This document shows, piece after piece, positions 55,962-64,000 of a stretch of DNA of 64,000 nucleotides. The stretch's first letter is position 1, and each line of letters begins with the position of its first letter. Position numbers and translations under genes: made by a program. Source of the DNA: Psychrobacillus faecigallinarum (lineage in GTDB: Bacteria > Bacillota > Bacilli > Bacillales_A > Planococcaceae); contig NZ_JACSQO010000001.1 of NCBI RefSeq assembly GCF_014836595.1, positions 905,010-969,009 on the forward strand, written 5' to 3'. The notes under the pieces are model-generated. The model worked only from the letters and a program-made list of their open reading frames with translations. It made no database searches and was not told the origin of the DNA.

Positions 55962-56444
55962 TCAGACCGTTAAATCGTTTTCAGATTTTATATGAATAGC
56001 TTCTTGTAAAAGTTTTTGGAGAACGGCTGAAAAAACGACAATTACCATAGAGGCAAAAATCATGATAAGCCCGATTACTATAACTCCTGGAGCATCATCC
56101 TTCTCTGCCACAAGAAAAAATAGTGGCATGCCTAATACATATAAAGAGCTAATTGCAAGTGCACAGTATTTAATATTCTTTAACGCTCTTACAGATAATT
56201 CCGAGAAAGCATTGCCCATATCAATATAATTTAAAAGTTTAAAAGCTTGGTACAAAGCAAAGTAAAAAGGTATAGCCGTTGCATACAAATCGATAAAAAC
56301 GAGATATTTGAGATATGGAATGTCAGGATATAATTCTTCTGCAAAATTTGCTATTTCAGGCACCAAAAATATACACAAAGCCAGAACGGGAATTCCCATA
56401 ACAATAACCGCCATCTTTAAAAATAATGTTGTTCCTTTTTTCAT
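55962..56444 (-). CDS. DUF2975 membrane protein, YoaS-like
   Basis: 160 residues with four spans (about 10-30, 45-67, 90-112, 120-145) and a signature FYFALYQAFKLLNYID, NAFSELSVRALKNIKYCA. It is always seen with an XRE regulator; role unknown, perhaps a sensor or resistance factor. Ribosome site GTGAGGTGCTTTT before ATG. An AT-rich inverted repeat lies upstream. Confidence 0.88.
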   Translation of the reverse strand: MKKGTTLFLKMAVIVMGIPVLALCIFLVPEIANFAEELYPDIPYLKYLVFIDLYATAIPFYFALYQAFKLLNYIDMGNAFSELSVRALKNIKYCALAISSLYVLGMPLFFLVAEKDDAPGVIVIGLIMIFASMVIVVFSAVLQKLLQEAIHIKSENDLTV

Positions 56445-56486
56445 AAAAGCACCTCACTTAAATATAATTCAATATAATTATATTAT

Positions 56487-56517
56487 AATATTTATCGTTT
56501 TAGAATAAATAAATATT
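56487..56517. promoter_or_regulatory. Inverted repeat upstream of the DUF2975/XRE pair
   Basis: AATATTTAT (56487-56495) and ATAAATATT (56509-56517) with a 13-nt spacer. It may be the XRE operator; the AT-rich context makes chance possible. Confidence 0.35.
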
Positions 56518-56660
56518 GTTTTTTAAAGTATTTTTATTGATAAATGAAAAAGTGGTGACGAGCAGACATCATTCGGAACATCTTGGCTCAAGTTCTTGCT
56601 TTTTATAAACTTGTTATTTTCCTTTTTAATCTGTTTGATTAAACTAATAAACAAACAAAA

Positions 56661-56691
56661 GAGGCATTAAGAATTGGTTTCTTAATGCCTC
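56661..56691 (-). terminator. Terminator after argS
   Basis: GAGGCATTAAGAA/TTCTTAATGCCTC perfect 13-bp stem, then TTTTGTTTGTTT on the minus strand. Confidence 0.85.
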
Positions 56692-56703
56692 TAGGAGTTT
56701 TAA

Positions 56704-58371
56704 TTACATTTTTTCTGGAGCAGATACTCCGATTAGTTTTAATGCATTTGCAATTGTTTGGCGTGCAGATGTTACTAGCGCAAGACGTGCTTCTGAAAGA
56801 GGCACATTGTCAGCGTTTAGTACTTTGTCTGCATTATAGAAACTGTGGAATGTTGCTGCTAGTTCCTGGATATAGGTTGCTACACGGTGAGGTGCACGAA
56901 GTTTCGCAGCATCCGCTACAACTTGTGGGAAGTCACCGATTTTTTTCAATAGATCAAGTTCTTTTTCGCTTTGCAATAACTCCAAGGAATTTGTAGACGC
57001 CTTCATTCCTTGTGTTTCTGCAGAACGTAAAATAGAACAAATACGAGCATGTGCGTATTGCGCATAGTACACTGGGTTTTCATTGGATTGAGAAACGGCT
57101 AAATCAAGGTCAAAGTCCATATGAGAATCACCGGAACGCATACCGAAGAAATAACGCACAGCGTCTAATCCTACTTCTTCCACAAGCTCACGCATCGTTA
57201 CAGCTTTACCTGTACGTTTACTCATTTTCATTTTTTCGCCGTCTTTATATAGCTGAACCATTTGGATAACAGATACTTCTAGCTTTTCACGTTCGTATCC
57301 AAGTGCCTCAAAAGCAGCCTTCATACGCGGAATGTATCCGTGATGGTCTGCTCCCCAAATATTAATGAGCTGATCGAAGCCACGAGCCAGCTTATTCTCA
57401 TGGTATGCAATGTCTGGAAGTAAATAAGTGAATGAGCCATCACTTTTAATAAGTACACGATCCTTATCATCTCCAAATGTAGTAGAGCGTAACCAGGTTG
57501 CCCCCTCTTCTTCAAAGATATGACCGTTTTCACGTAATTTGTTTAATGCAATATCAATTTTTCCGCCTTCATATAAGGAGGTTTCCGAGAACCAATTGTC
57601 AAAGCTTACACGGAAGTCTGATAGATCCTTTTGAAGTTTCGCCAATTCAACTTTTAAACCATGTGTACGGAATGCTTGGAAACGTTCCTCATCTGACATA
57701 TGAACAAATTTATCCCCATGCTCTTTTGCAATGTCAGCAGCAATATCGATAATGTCTTGTCCTCGATATCCGTCTTCTGGCATTTCCTTTTCCATACCTA
57801 ATGCTTCAAAATATCGCACTTCAATAGAAACGGCTAAGTTATTGATTTGATTGCCTGCATCATTAATATAATACTCACGAGAAACATCATAGCCGGCAAA
57901 GTCCAATACGTTGCATAAGGAATCTCCCACAGAAGCTCCACGAGCATGCCCTAGGTGTAGGTCACCTGTTGGATTGGCAGAAACAAATTCCACTTGAATT
58001 TTTTCTCCAGCCCCGGATTTCGTACGTCCGTAATTTTTTTCTTCAGTAAGGACAGCTTTCACAACATCTTGTAAATAATCTTTACGTACTGTAATGTTCA
58101 TAAACCCTGGACCAGCAATGTCAACTTTCTCCATCATTGTGCCATTCATATTAAGATTTTCAATGATTGCTTCTGCAATTTGACGAGGGTTTTTCTTCGC
58201 AATTTTTGTTAATTGCATAGCAATATTTGTTGCGTAGTCGCCATTTGCTTTGTCTTTTGGTGTTTCCAGATGAACAGATGGGAGCTGCTCTTCTGTCACA
58301 AGCTCTGCTTTAAGAATTGCTTGTTGTAATGCTTCCTTAATAGATTGTTGTACTTTTTCTACTGCGTTCAT
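56704..58371 (-). CDS. argS: Arginyl-tRNA synthetase
   Basis: Class I synthetase, 555 residues. The N-terminal Add1 domain (about 1-110) comes first, then the HIGH motif in [20 protein letters not shown] and the KMSKS equivalent [17 protein letters not shown], with an anticodon-binding DALR domain at the C-terminus. The ATG directly abuts the ywiB stop. The order ywiB-argS and the neighbours speB/speE match B. subtilis. Confidence 0.96.
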   Translation of the reverse strand: MNAVEKVQQSIKEALQQAILKAELVTEEQLPSVHLETPKDKANGDYATNIAMQLTKIAKKNPRQIAEAIIENLNMNGTMMEKVDIAGPGFMNITVRKDYLQDVVKAVLTEEKNYGRTKSGAGEKIQVEFVSANPTGDLHLGHARGASVGDSLCNVLDFAGYDVSREYYINDAGNQINNLAVSIEVRYFEALGMEKEMPEDGYRGQDIIDIAADIAKEHGDKFVHMSDEERFQAFRTHGLKVELAKLQKDLSDFRVSFDNWFSETSLYEGGKIDIALNKLRENGHIFEEEGATWLRSTTFGDDKDRVLIKSDGSFTYLLPDIAYHENKLARGFDQLINIWGADHHGYIPRMKAAFEALGYEREKLEVSVIQMVQLYKDGEKMKMSKRTGKAVTMRELVEEVGLDAVRYFFGMRSGDSHMDFDLDLAVSQSNENPVYYAQYAHARICSILRSAETQGMKASTNSLELLQSEKELDLLKKIGDFPQVVADAAKLRAPHRVATYIQELAATFHSFYNADKVLNADNVPLSEARLALVTSARQTIANALKLIGVSAPEKM

Positions 58372-58791
58372 TTATTCCGCCTCCGAATATGTTAGTTCTA
58401 ATTTATATGTACCGACCACTTCTTCATCCACTATTAGTTCATAATGTACTAGAAAATGACCATCCTTGAATTGTAAATGCTTTGTATTTGTTGAAATCAT
58501 GAAGGTGCCGTAACCTGTGTCATAGCTACCGGTTTGCTGCTCTCCCTTTTGAAATGGAAGACGCATTTTAACGCCACCGCTTCGCAATATTAAAGCAGAC
58601 TCCTCATGTAATTTGACTGTTGTTCTAACAGCTTTTTCATTCTGCACTTCCTCATAAACTAAATAAGGCTGCTCTCCCTTTAAGGTTAGAACGCCCGTAG
58701 TGCGAATGTCAAAGAATTCTTTTTTTGCTTTGGGGTGTTGGATCGTTGATCGTAAACGAACTTCAACTGATTTTTTTAATGGTTCAGACAT
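58372..58791 (-). CDS. ywiB: DUF1934 family beta-barrel protein (YwiB)
   Basis: 139 residues of beta-strand character: SVEVRLRSTIQHPKAKKEFF, GVLTLKGEQPYLVYEEVQ, VKLHEESALILRSGGVKMRL and GTFMISTNTKHLQFKDGHF. A small lipocalin-like fold of unknown job, conserved before argS in Bacillales. ATG at 58791 with AAAGGATGAAGTCC; the longer frame starts inside the ribosome site. Confidence 0.85.
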   Translation of the reverse strand: MSEPLKKSVEVRLRSTIQHPKAKKEFFDIRTTGVLTLKGEQPYLVYEEVQNEKAVRTTVKLHEESALILRSGGVKMRLPFQKGEQQTGSYDTGYGTFMISTNTKHLQFKDGHFLVHYELIVDEEVVGTYKLELTYSEAE

Positions 58792-58838
58792 GGACTTCAT
58801 CCTTTAGAGCATATTAATGATTTATTTAATTTCTATTG

Positions 58839-59207
58839 CTTGCTTCCATAGAATATATGGTAGATTTCCGCTTTAGTCGGACGCTTTCCGTGGGGTGAGC
58901 GATAAGCCACCACCGCCGCCGCTTGCGCGTCGTTTGTGATGTCTTATCTGTCTCACTCATCCCACTGGAGTCGCCGACTGCCGCTACAATCATAAGATGA
59001 GTATATATGAGATTAGCTAGAGTGAAAAAAATTATACGATATCCATCAAATATAAATTGCTTGCATGAATAGAATAGATGGCAGATTTCCGCTTTAGTCG
59101 GGCGCTTTTCGTGGGCGATAAGTCATCACCGTCGCTTGCACGTCATTTGTGATGTCTTATCTGCCTCACTCATCCCACTGGAGTCGCCGACTGCCGCTAC
59201 AATCAAC
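58839..59207. repeat. Family A intergenic repeat, tandem pair
   Basis: Copies 58839-58992 and 59063-59207 share TAGATTTCCGCTTTAGTCGG, CACCG, GTTTGTGATGTCTTATCTG and CCCACTGGAGTCGCCGACTG with the pair at 40687-41078. The second copy lacks about 15 bp near CGTGGG. The flanks (TTGCTTG.ATAGAATA) are repeated too, so the duplication is larger than the core unit. They fill most of the ywiB-speB gap (58792-59710), in which I see no gene. Confidence 0.8.
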
Positions 59208-59406
59208 TAAACAATTGTTAGTATTCAAACCTAATTACTAATTATAACTTTTAAAAGAAGTTTGTTAATATAACCTTCATATTATAGCTTAAATTTCGCT
59301 TAAGTTACAACTAAACCTTAAACACTATACACTATTAGCAGCTGTTTGTTAGAGTAATGGAATAAATAGTTATAAATATCATTTTAATTTTACTCAATAC
59401 AAAAAA

Positions 59407-59436
59407 AGTGATGTCCATTAAAGAACATCACTTTTA
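59407..59436 (-). terminator. Terminator downstream of speB and its tail copies
   Basis: AGTGATGT/ACATCACT stem with A and T runs at both ends. Confidence 0.75.
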
Positions 59437-59493
59437 TACTTTATTAAATTGCACTCCTGCGTACTGATCGTCGCAGATACATTTAGATATTAC

Positions 59494-59706
59494 TTTCTAC
59501 TTTACCCAGCCTAAAATCATTTCGCGTAGGAGCTTCGATGCAGTGTTTGCGGTTTGCTTCCGCTTCACTTCGTTCAGCTACGCAGAATAAGGGAGACTAT
59601 TTTCTATTTAATCCATCCTAGTAGCATTTCTCTCATTAGCTTCGATGCAGTGTTGGCGGTTTGCTTCCGCTTCACTTTGTTCAGCTACGCAGAATAATGG
59701 AGACTA
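59494..59706 (-). repeat. Two extra copies of the speB 3' end
   Basis: Two units of about 106 bp follow the true speB end (59711). Each repeats AACACTGCATCGAAGCT, the codons for the last about 14 residues (...LMREMLLGWIK-stop; ...LLREMILGWVK-stop) and a joining piece GCGTAGCTGAACRAAGTGAAG. The far copy is more diverged. They lack a start and are out of frame at the join, so they are not expressed as they stand. Confidence 0.75.
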
Positions 59707-59710
59707 TTTT

Positions 59711-60583
59711 CTATTTAACCCATCCTAGTAGCATTTCTCTCATTAGCTTCGATGCAGTGTTGGCGGTTTGCTCCGATTGGTCGTAGATTGGGGCTACTTC
59801 TACAAGGTCGAAGCCTACTACGTTAACGCCTGAGTTTGCGATAGCATGGATGGAGGCTAGCAGCTCGCGGCTTGTTATTCCTCCACAGTCTACAGTTCCT
59901 GTGCCTGGTGCGTGTGCTGGGTCAAGCACATCGATATCAATTGTTACATAGACCGGACGACCCTCTAGTGTCGGAAGTACTTCCTTCAATGGCTCTAGCA
60001 CTTCAAATTTGGCGATTTGCATGCCATTTTCTTTAGCCCAGTCGAACTCTTCCTTCATTCCAGAACGAATTCCAAATGAGTAGACGTTTTTTGGACCAAT
60101 ATATTCTGCGATTTTACGGATTGGAGTTGAGTGAGATAGTGGCTCTCCTTCATATTCCACACGTAAATCGGTGTGCGCATCCATGTGGATAATTGCTAAA
60201 TTATCATATTTGTCTGCCACAGCTTTCATTACTGGCCAAGAGACTAAATGCTCTCCGCCCATGCCAACTGGAATTTTCCCATCTTGTAACAATTGACGAA
60301 TGTAATCACCGATTAGCTCGAGGCTTTTCGCTGCGTTTCCAAATGGAAGTGGGATATCCCCTGCATCGAAATAGTTTACGTCATCTAGCTCTCTATCAAG
60401 ATATGGCGAATATTCCTCTAGTCCGATAGAAACCTCTCTAATGCGTTGTGGCCCAAAACGAGATCCTGGACGGTAGCTTACTGTCCAGTCCATCGGCATA
60501 CCATAAATAACTGCCTGAGCTTTTTCGTAGTTTTGCTTACTTTTTATAAATACATTGCCTGAGTATGCTTCATCAAATCGCAT
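59711..60583 (-). CDS. speB: Agmatinase
   Basis: Mn-dependent hydrolysis of agmatine to putrescine and urea. Ligand motifs: GMGGEHLVSWP (about 115), AIIHMDAHTDLRVEY (about 138-152) and VYVTIDIDVLDPAHAPGTGT (about 217-235), with GFDLVEVAPIYD. 290 residues. ATG at 60583 with GCAGGAGAGTAA, which overlaps the speE stop. Downstream lie two partial copies of its 3' end. Confidence 0.95.
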   Translation of the reverse strand: MRFDEAYSGNVFIKSKQNYEKAQAVIYGMPMDWTVSYRPGSRFGPQRIREVSIGLEEYSPYLDRELDDVNYFDAGDIPLPFGNAAKSLELIGDYIRQLLQDGKIPVGMGGEHLVSWPVMKAVADKYDNLAIIHMDAHTDLRVEYEGEPLSHSTPIRKIAEYIGPKNVYSFGIRSGMKEEFDWAKENGMQIAKFEVLEPLKEVLPTLEGRPVYVTIDIDVLDPAHAPGTGTVDCGGITSRELLASIHAIANSGVNVVGFDLVEVAPIYDQSEQTANTASKLMREMLLGWVK

Positions 60584-60587
60584 TGGC

Positions 60588-61421
60588 TTACTCTCCTGCA
60601 AGGTCTTTCACAAATTTCGGTAAAACGAATGCTGCTTTGTGAAGCTCTTTTGTATAATATTTTGTATCAATATCGAAGAATTGTTCCTCTGGAACCTGTA
60701 GTGGATCATATTTCTTCGAGCCAATTGTAAAGCACCAAAGACCACTTGGATACGTAGGAATATTAGCTAAATACATATTTGTAATTGGGAATATTTCCTT
60801 TACGTCCTTTTGGACCTGTCGAATTAAGTCTGCCTTAAACCAAGGGTTGTCCGATTGAGCAACAAATAGACCATCTTCTTTTAGTGCCTTAGAAATACCA
60901 GCATAGAATCCTTTTGTAAATAGATTTACTGCTGGTCCCACTGGTTCAGTTGAATCTACCATAATAACATCATACTCGTTTTCAGACTCAGCAATATGCA
61001 TGAAGCCGTCTCCAACCTGCACATCTACACGAGGATTTTCTAATTCACAAGCAATCTCTGGTAAATATTTTTTTGAGTACTCTATTACTTTTCCATCTAT
61101 ATCAACAAGTGTCGCTTTTTTTACTTTTGGATGCTTCATAATTTCACGAATTACTCCACCGTCTCCCCCACCAACAACTAATACGTTTTCTGGGTTTGGA
61201 TGTGTAAATAAAGGAACATGTGCCACCATTTCATGGTAAACAAACTCATCCTTTTGAGACGTCATAACCATTCCGTCTAAAAAGAGCATGTTACCCCATT
61301 CTTCTGTTTCTGCCATTTCTAACAGTTGGAAATCCGTTTGCTCAGTATGAAGTGTGCGTTTCACCTTCATTGTGATGCCAAAATTCTCGGTTTGCTTTTC
61401 TGTAAACCAAAATCCAGCCAT
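60588..61421 (-). CDS. speE: Spermidine synthase
   Basis: Transfers aminopropyl from decarboxylated S-adenosylmethionine to putrescine. [33 protein letters not shown], the methyltransferase-like loop [29 protein letters not shown] and the Asp in [12 protein letters not shown] are all in place. 277 residues. Ribosome site AAGGAGATAGATAA. Forms speE-speB: the speB product putrescine is its substrate. Confidence 0.95.
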   Translation of the reverse strand: MAGFWFTEKQTENFGITMKVKRTLHTEQTDFQLLEMAETEEWGNMLFLDGMVMTSQKDEFVYHEMVAHVPLFTHPNPENVLVVGGGDGGVIREIMKHPKVKKATLVDIDGKVIEYSKKYLPEIACELENPRVDVQVGDGFMHIAESENEYDVIMVDSTEPVGPAVNLFTKGFYAGISKALKEDGLFVAQSDNPWFKADLIRQVQKDVKEIFPITNMYLANIPTYPSGLWCFTIGSKKYDPLQVPEEQFFDIDTKYYTKELHKAAFVLPKFVKDLAGE

Positions 61422-61588
61422 TTATCTATCTCCTTCCAATACATAATTCTTTTACTTTATCAAAAAAGTAAATACAAAGAAAGTATAGAGGTTTTTGGCA
61501 AAAGTGCAATAGTTTTTTGTTTTCCCGTTTAATTTGAATCTATTGTTCTCATACTGTTAGAAACATGGATGAAAACGGGGTGGATTTT

Positions 61589-63673
61589 TTGAAGCGCTCG
61601 CAATATAAAAAGAAGGCAACTCGAAATAAAAGAGTAAAAAGAGTATTTTTGTTAGGAATTGCCGCAAGCTGTGCAGTTTTAAGTGCCCTGGTCACCCTTC
61701 GCATTTACGCTCAAATTGTTGGTGCCCCTATAATACAAGTTCCTATTTCCTCTGTTTTTTTAGACAGTCAGGATAATGTTATTGGAGACCGCTTTGAGGA
61801 TCAACGTAGATACTGGGTATCTCTTGATGAAATGTCGCCTTTCATACCGCAGGCTACTATTTCTGTCGAGGATCAGGAATTTTATGAGCATAATGGATTT
61901 GATTATTCTCGGATTGCATCGGCTCTTCTAAAAGACGTAAAGGCTGGCAAAAAAGTAGAGGGAGCCAGTACAATTACTCAGCAATATGCTCGTAATGTAT
62001 TTTTAACCCACGAGAAATCATGGACTCGTAAATTGAATGAAGCATTATATGCCTATCGGTTAGAAATTTTCTACGAGAAGGATGAACTTTTAGAGGGCTA
62101 TTTGAACACTGTTTACTTTGGACATGGGATGTACGGAGTAGAGGCTGCAAGCAGGTTTTATTTTGGGAAGAGCGCTAAGTCTTTAACTCTAGCAGAGTCT
62201 GCTCTTCTTATGGGAATTCCAAAAGGTCCTACCCATTACTCCCCTTTAGTTAATGAGGAAAAAGCAGTCAATCGTCAAAAGCTAATCTTACAACTTATGA
62301 ATAATCAGCAGTTTATCACTGCTGAGCAAAAAGAACATGCAAATCAAGAGCATTTTGTATTAAAAACCGAGGAATCAGTAGTTACTAAAAAGACAGCACC
62401 ATATTTTTTAGAAGAGGTATGGAAGGAAGCAACAAATATTGTAGAGACCAAGGGGCGCCGTATTGAAGAGGGCGGTTGGACGATTACGACCACATTAAAT
62501 CAAAAGCATCAACAGGCAGCTGAAGAAACTATAAAAAAATGGATGCCTGAGGGCGAGCTACAAATTGGATTCGTCAGCATGGAACCAAAAACAGGTTACA
62601 TTACTGCTATGGTTGGGGGACGAAGTTTTACAGAAAGTCCCTTCAACCGGGTTACACAGGCAAAAAGACAGCCTGGTTCAACGATTAAACCTTTATTATT
62701 TGCGGCTGCTCTAGAAAATGGATTTTCTCCATTAACCTATTTAAAAAGTGAACGAACAATATTTACCTATGATAACGGACGTAGAGAATATGAGCCCAAA
62801 AATGTAAATGGAGAGTTTGCTAATCATCCCATTTCCATGGCTCAGGCTATTGCCATCTCTGATAATATCTATGCGGTTAAAACATTAGAGCAAATAGGCT
62901 ATAAGCCTTTAGAACAGTTGGTCGAGCGCTTTAACATCAATATGGAAATTGACCATACACCTGCCGTTGCCTTAGGAACACCCGAAGTATCCTTACTAGA
63001 CATGACAAAGGTTTATAACACAATATCGGATAAAGGGGTTCAGATGCAACCAACATATATTACTAAGATTACTGACAATGATGGAAAAGTATTGTATGAC
63101 GTCACAGAGGAAAAACGTAAGGGTAAGAAGGTGCTATTAGAAGAGGATGCATTTGTTTTGTCTCACTTAATGACAGGAACCTTTGATCCTACCTTTAATG
63201 ATTACTCCCCGGCAACTGGTATTAGCATTCGTGCAAAACAAACTCGTCCTTACGCGGCTAAATCAGGAACAACAAATACTGACCAATATTTAATTGGCTT
63301 CTCCCCTCAGCTTACTACTGGGGTTTGGAACGGCTACGATCAAGGAAAAGCGGTAAGCGATGCCGAAGCAAAGCAGGTGACCAAGCAGGTTTGGATTGAG
63401 TTCATGGAGCTGGTTCATCGCGGATTGCCAGAAGAACCGTTTATTGCTCCAGCGGGAGTTCGAGGAGTCATAGTTGACATTGAAACTGGCGGAATTGCAA
63501 CAGCTGATTGCGATAAGCAGAGACTTATTTACTTAAAGGAGAAGGATGTTCCGAAACAGCTTTGTACAGATCCACGTTTGAAACAGCATACCTTTGAAGA
63601 TCTTACAGCGGATGAAAACGGAGACAATGATGAGCCATGGTCTATCTTCCCATTCTCCTTCTTTGGAAATTAA
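61589..63673 (+). CDS. pbpG: Class A penicillin-binding protein (PbpG/PBP2D-like)
   Basis: 694 residues. A basic N-terminus and a signal-anchor (VFLLGIAASCAVLSALVTL, about 20-40), then the GT51 glycosyltransferase (SVEDQEFYEHNGFDYSRI, EGASTITQQYARNVFL, GYLNTVYFGHGMYGVEAAS) and the transpeptidase with SxxK in RQPGSTIKPLLFAAAL, SxN in ISDNIYAVK and KTG-type KSGTTNTDQYLIGFSP. Divergent from speE, as in B. subtilis ywhE (pbpG), which is a sporulation PBP. TTG at 61589 has GGGGTGGATTTT; the ATG at 61565 lacks a ribosome site but cannot be excluded. Confidence 0.9.
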   Translation: MKRSQYKKKATRNKRVKRVFLLGIAASCAVLSALVTLRIYAQIVGAPIIQVPISSVFLDSQDNVIGDRFEDQRRYWVSLDEMSPFIPQATISVEDQEFYEHNGFDYSRIASALLKDVKAGKKVEGASTITQQYARNVFLTHEKSWTRKLNEALYAYRLEIFYEKDELLEGYLNTVYFGHGMYGVEAASRFYFGKSAKSLTLAESALLMGIPKGPTHYSPLVNEEKAVNRQKLILQLMNNQQFITAEQKEHANQEHFVLKTEESVVTKKTAPYFLEEVWKEATNIVETKGRRIEEGGWTITTTLNQKHQQAAEETIKKWMPEGELQIGFVSMEPKTGYITAMVGGRSFTESPFNRVTQAKRQPGSTIKPLLFAAALENGFSPLTYLKSERTIFTYDNGRREYEPKNVNGEFANHPISMAQAIAISDNIYAVKTLEQIGYKPLEQLVERFNINMEIDHTPAVALGTPEVSLLDMTKVYNTISDKGVQMQPTYITKITDNDGKVLYDVTEEKRKGKKVLLEEDAFVLSHLMTGTFDPTFNDYSPATGISIRAKQTRPYAAKSGTTNTDQYLIGFSPQLTTGVWNGYDQGKAVSDAEAKQVTKQVWIEFMELVHRGLPEEPFIAPAGVRGVIVDIETGGIATADCDKQRLIYLKEKDVPKQLCTDPRLKQHTFEDLTADENGDNDEPWSIFPFSFFGN

Positions 63674-63687
63674 AACGTATTAGAAAA

Positions 63688-63717
63688 AAAAGAGCTGCAA
63701 GCATTTTGCAGCTTTTC
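63688..63717 (+). terminator. Terminator after pbpG
   Basis: AGCTGCAA/TTGCAGCT stem with loop GCATT, then TTTT. Confidence 0.8.
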
Positions 63718-63730
63718 ATTTTGGTTCTTA

Positions 63731-63995
63731 TTACGCCATGGTTGGCGTTTTCCATGTCAAACTGGCTAGTTTCTTAAGATTTAAGTCAGCATCGCCTGCA
63801 TGGACAATTTTTTTAATTCCTTTAGGGTTGTCCATCGCATACCATGCTTTTCTTTACTCTTTCCATATACTTCTTTCATGGTTGTGTCTCAAGTCCTCAG
63901 CTACATCCAGGTAGTCATGCCATATGTGGCGTTGAATCATTTTTTGGTGATTCTTACTATGCGTGCACTATCCTTCCTTTGTGGTTGATCGGTAT
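63731..63995 (-). mobile_element. IS1182-family transposase, 3' remnant (decayed)
   Basis: Read on the minus strand: CTHSKNHQKMIQRHIW, HDYLDVAEDLRHNHE, then after a stop and frameshift KEKHGMRWTTLKELKKL, SMQAMLTLNLKKLASLTW, KTPTMA-stop. This is the C-terminal part of IS1182-type DDE transposases, with the usual RSETIERVFADA block deleted. The rest would lie beyond the window. The call is by remembered family pattern, which is distinctive. Confidence 0.75.
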
Positions 63996-64000
63996 GTAAG

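Noticed and set aside
58372..58860. T-box leader for ywiB-argS
   Set aside because: I looked for the T-box sequence and specifier stem upstream and saw none; only family A repeats are there.
61440..61560. Sigma-F promoter of pbpG
   Set aside because: GTATA and GGCAAAAGTG elements are present, but the spacing (9 nt) is far too short.

Overview
The window looks like a low-GC Bacillales chromosome, most likely a spore-forming Planococcaceae relative (Psychrobacillus/Lysinibacillus/Sporosarcina type). The reasons are sporulation genes (spoIIR, spo0F), AGGAGG-type ribosome sites with many TTG/GTG starts, and a B. subtilis-like backbone order: tsaC/ywlC - spoIIR - prmC - prfA - tdk - rpmE - rho - glpX - murAB - tal - fbaA - spo0F - ywjG - pyrG - rpoE, then argS - ywiB - speB - speE - class A PBP. 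The genus is an inference. I see no rRNA, tRNA or CRISPR.

Region 1-8.5 kb is accessory. After the 3' end of an NhaC antiporter comes a string of small, mostly minus-strand genes and gene wrecks: DUF5412, DUF4304 remnant, HxlR fragment, SUKH remnant, broken lipoproteins, GNAT, small membrane proteins. Most are followed on their 3' side by a diverged but recognisable repeat of about 70-115 bp, so the layout resembles a cassette array. An ECF sigma gene with a degenerate LCP-domain anti-sigma candidate, a VOC protein and a rifampin ADP-ribosyltransferase (Arr) lie in the same stretch.

Region 8.6-29.4 kb is conserved core: tRNA modification, translation termination, nucleotide and central metabolism, cell-wall precursor synthesis and transcription. 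It carries a DnaA-box cluster at tsaC/spoIIR, a sigma-H promoter at spo0F, and a complete pyrG attenuator (GGGC start plus terminator with a C-rich arm). Inserted at 13.6-19.4 kb are an ECF-PadR-(HAAS+SEDS) operon, a kinase, and a second ECF/anti-sigma pair.

Region 29.4-40.5 kb is a fatty-acid/branched-chain degradation block: fadF, and a thiolase-hbd-acd-acd-tetR-icmF operon. Two matching operator-like sites sit upstream of the two transcription units. IcmF needs adenosylcobalamin.

Region 41-54 kb holds an MHYT-EAL protein, a MaoC-like hydratase, and a 12-gene cobalamin salvage operon behind one B12 riboswitch: btuF-btuC-(btuD::cbiZ)-cbiB-cobD-cobU-cobS-cobC-(short cobU-like)-pduO-cblT-cblS. 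It imports corrinoids, trims and rebuilds the nucleotide loop and adenosylates cobalamin, with CblT/CblS in place of CobT. Its product serves IcmF next door.

Region 54-64 kb has a DUF1963/DUF2185 immunity-like pair, an XRE/DUF2975 pair, argS-ywiB, speE-speB with a tandemly repeated speB 3' end, a class A PBP, and an IS1182 transposase remnant at the right edge. Two families of structured intergenic repeats (A and B) occur as tandem pairs at four sites.
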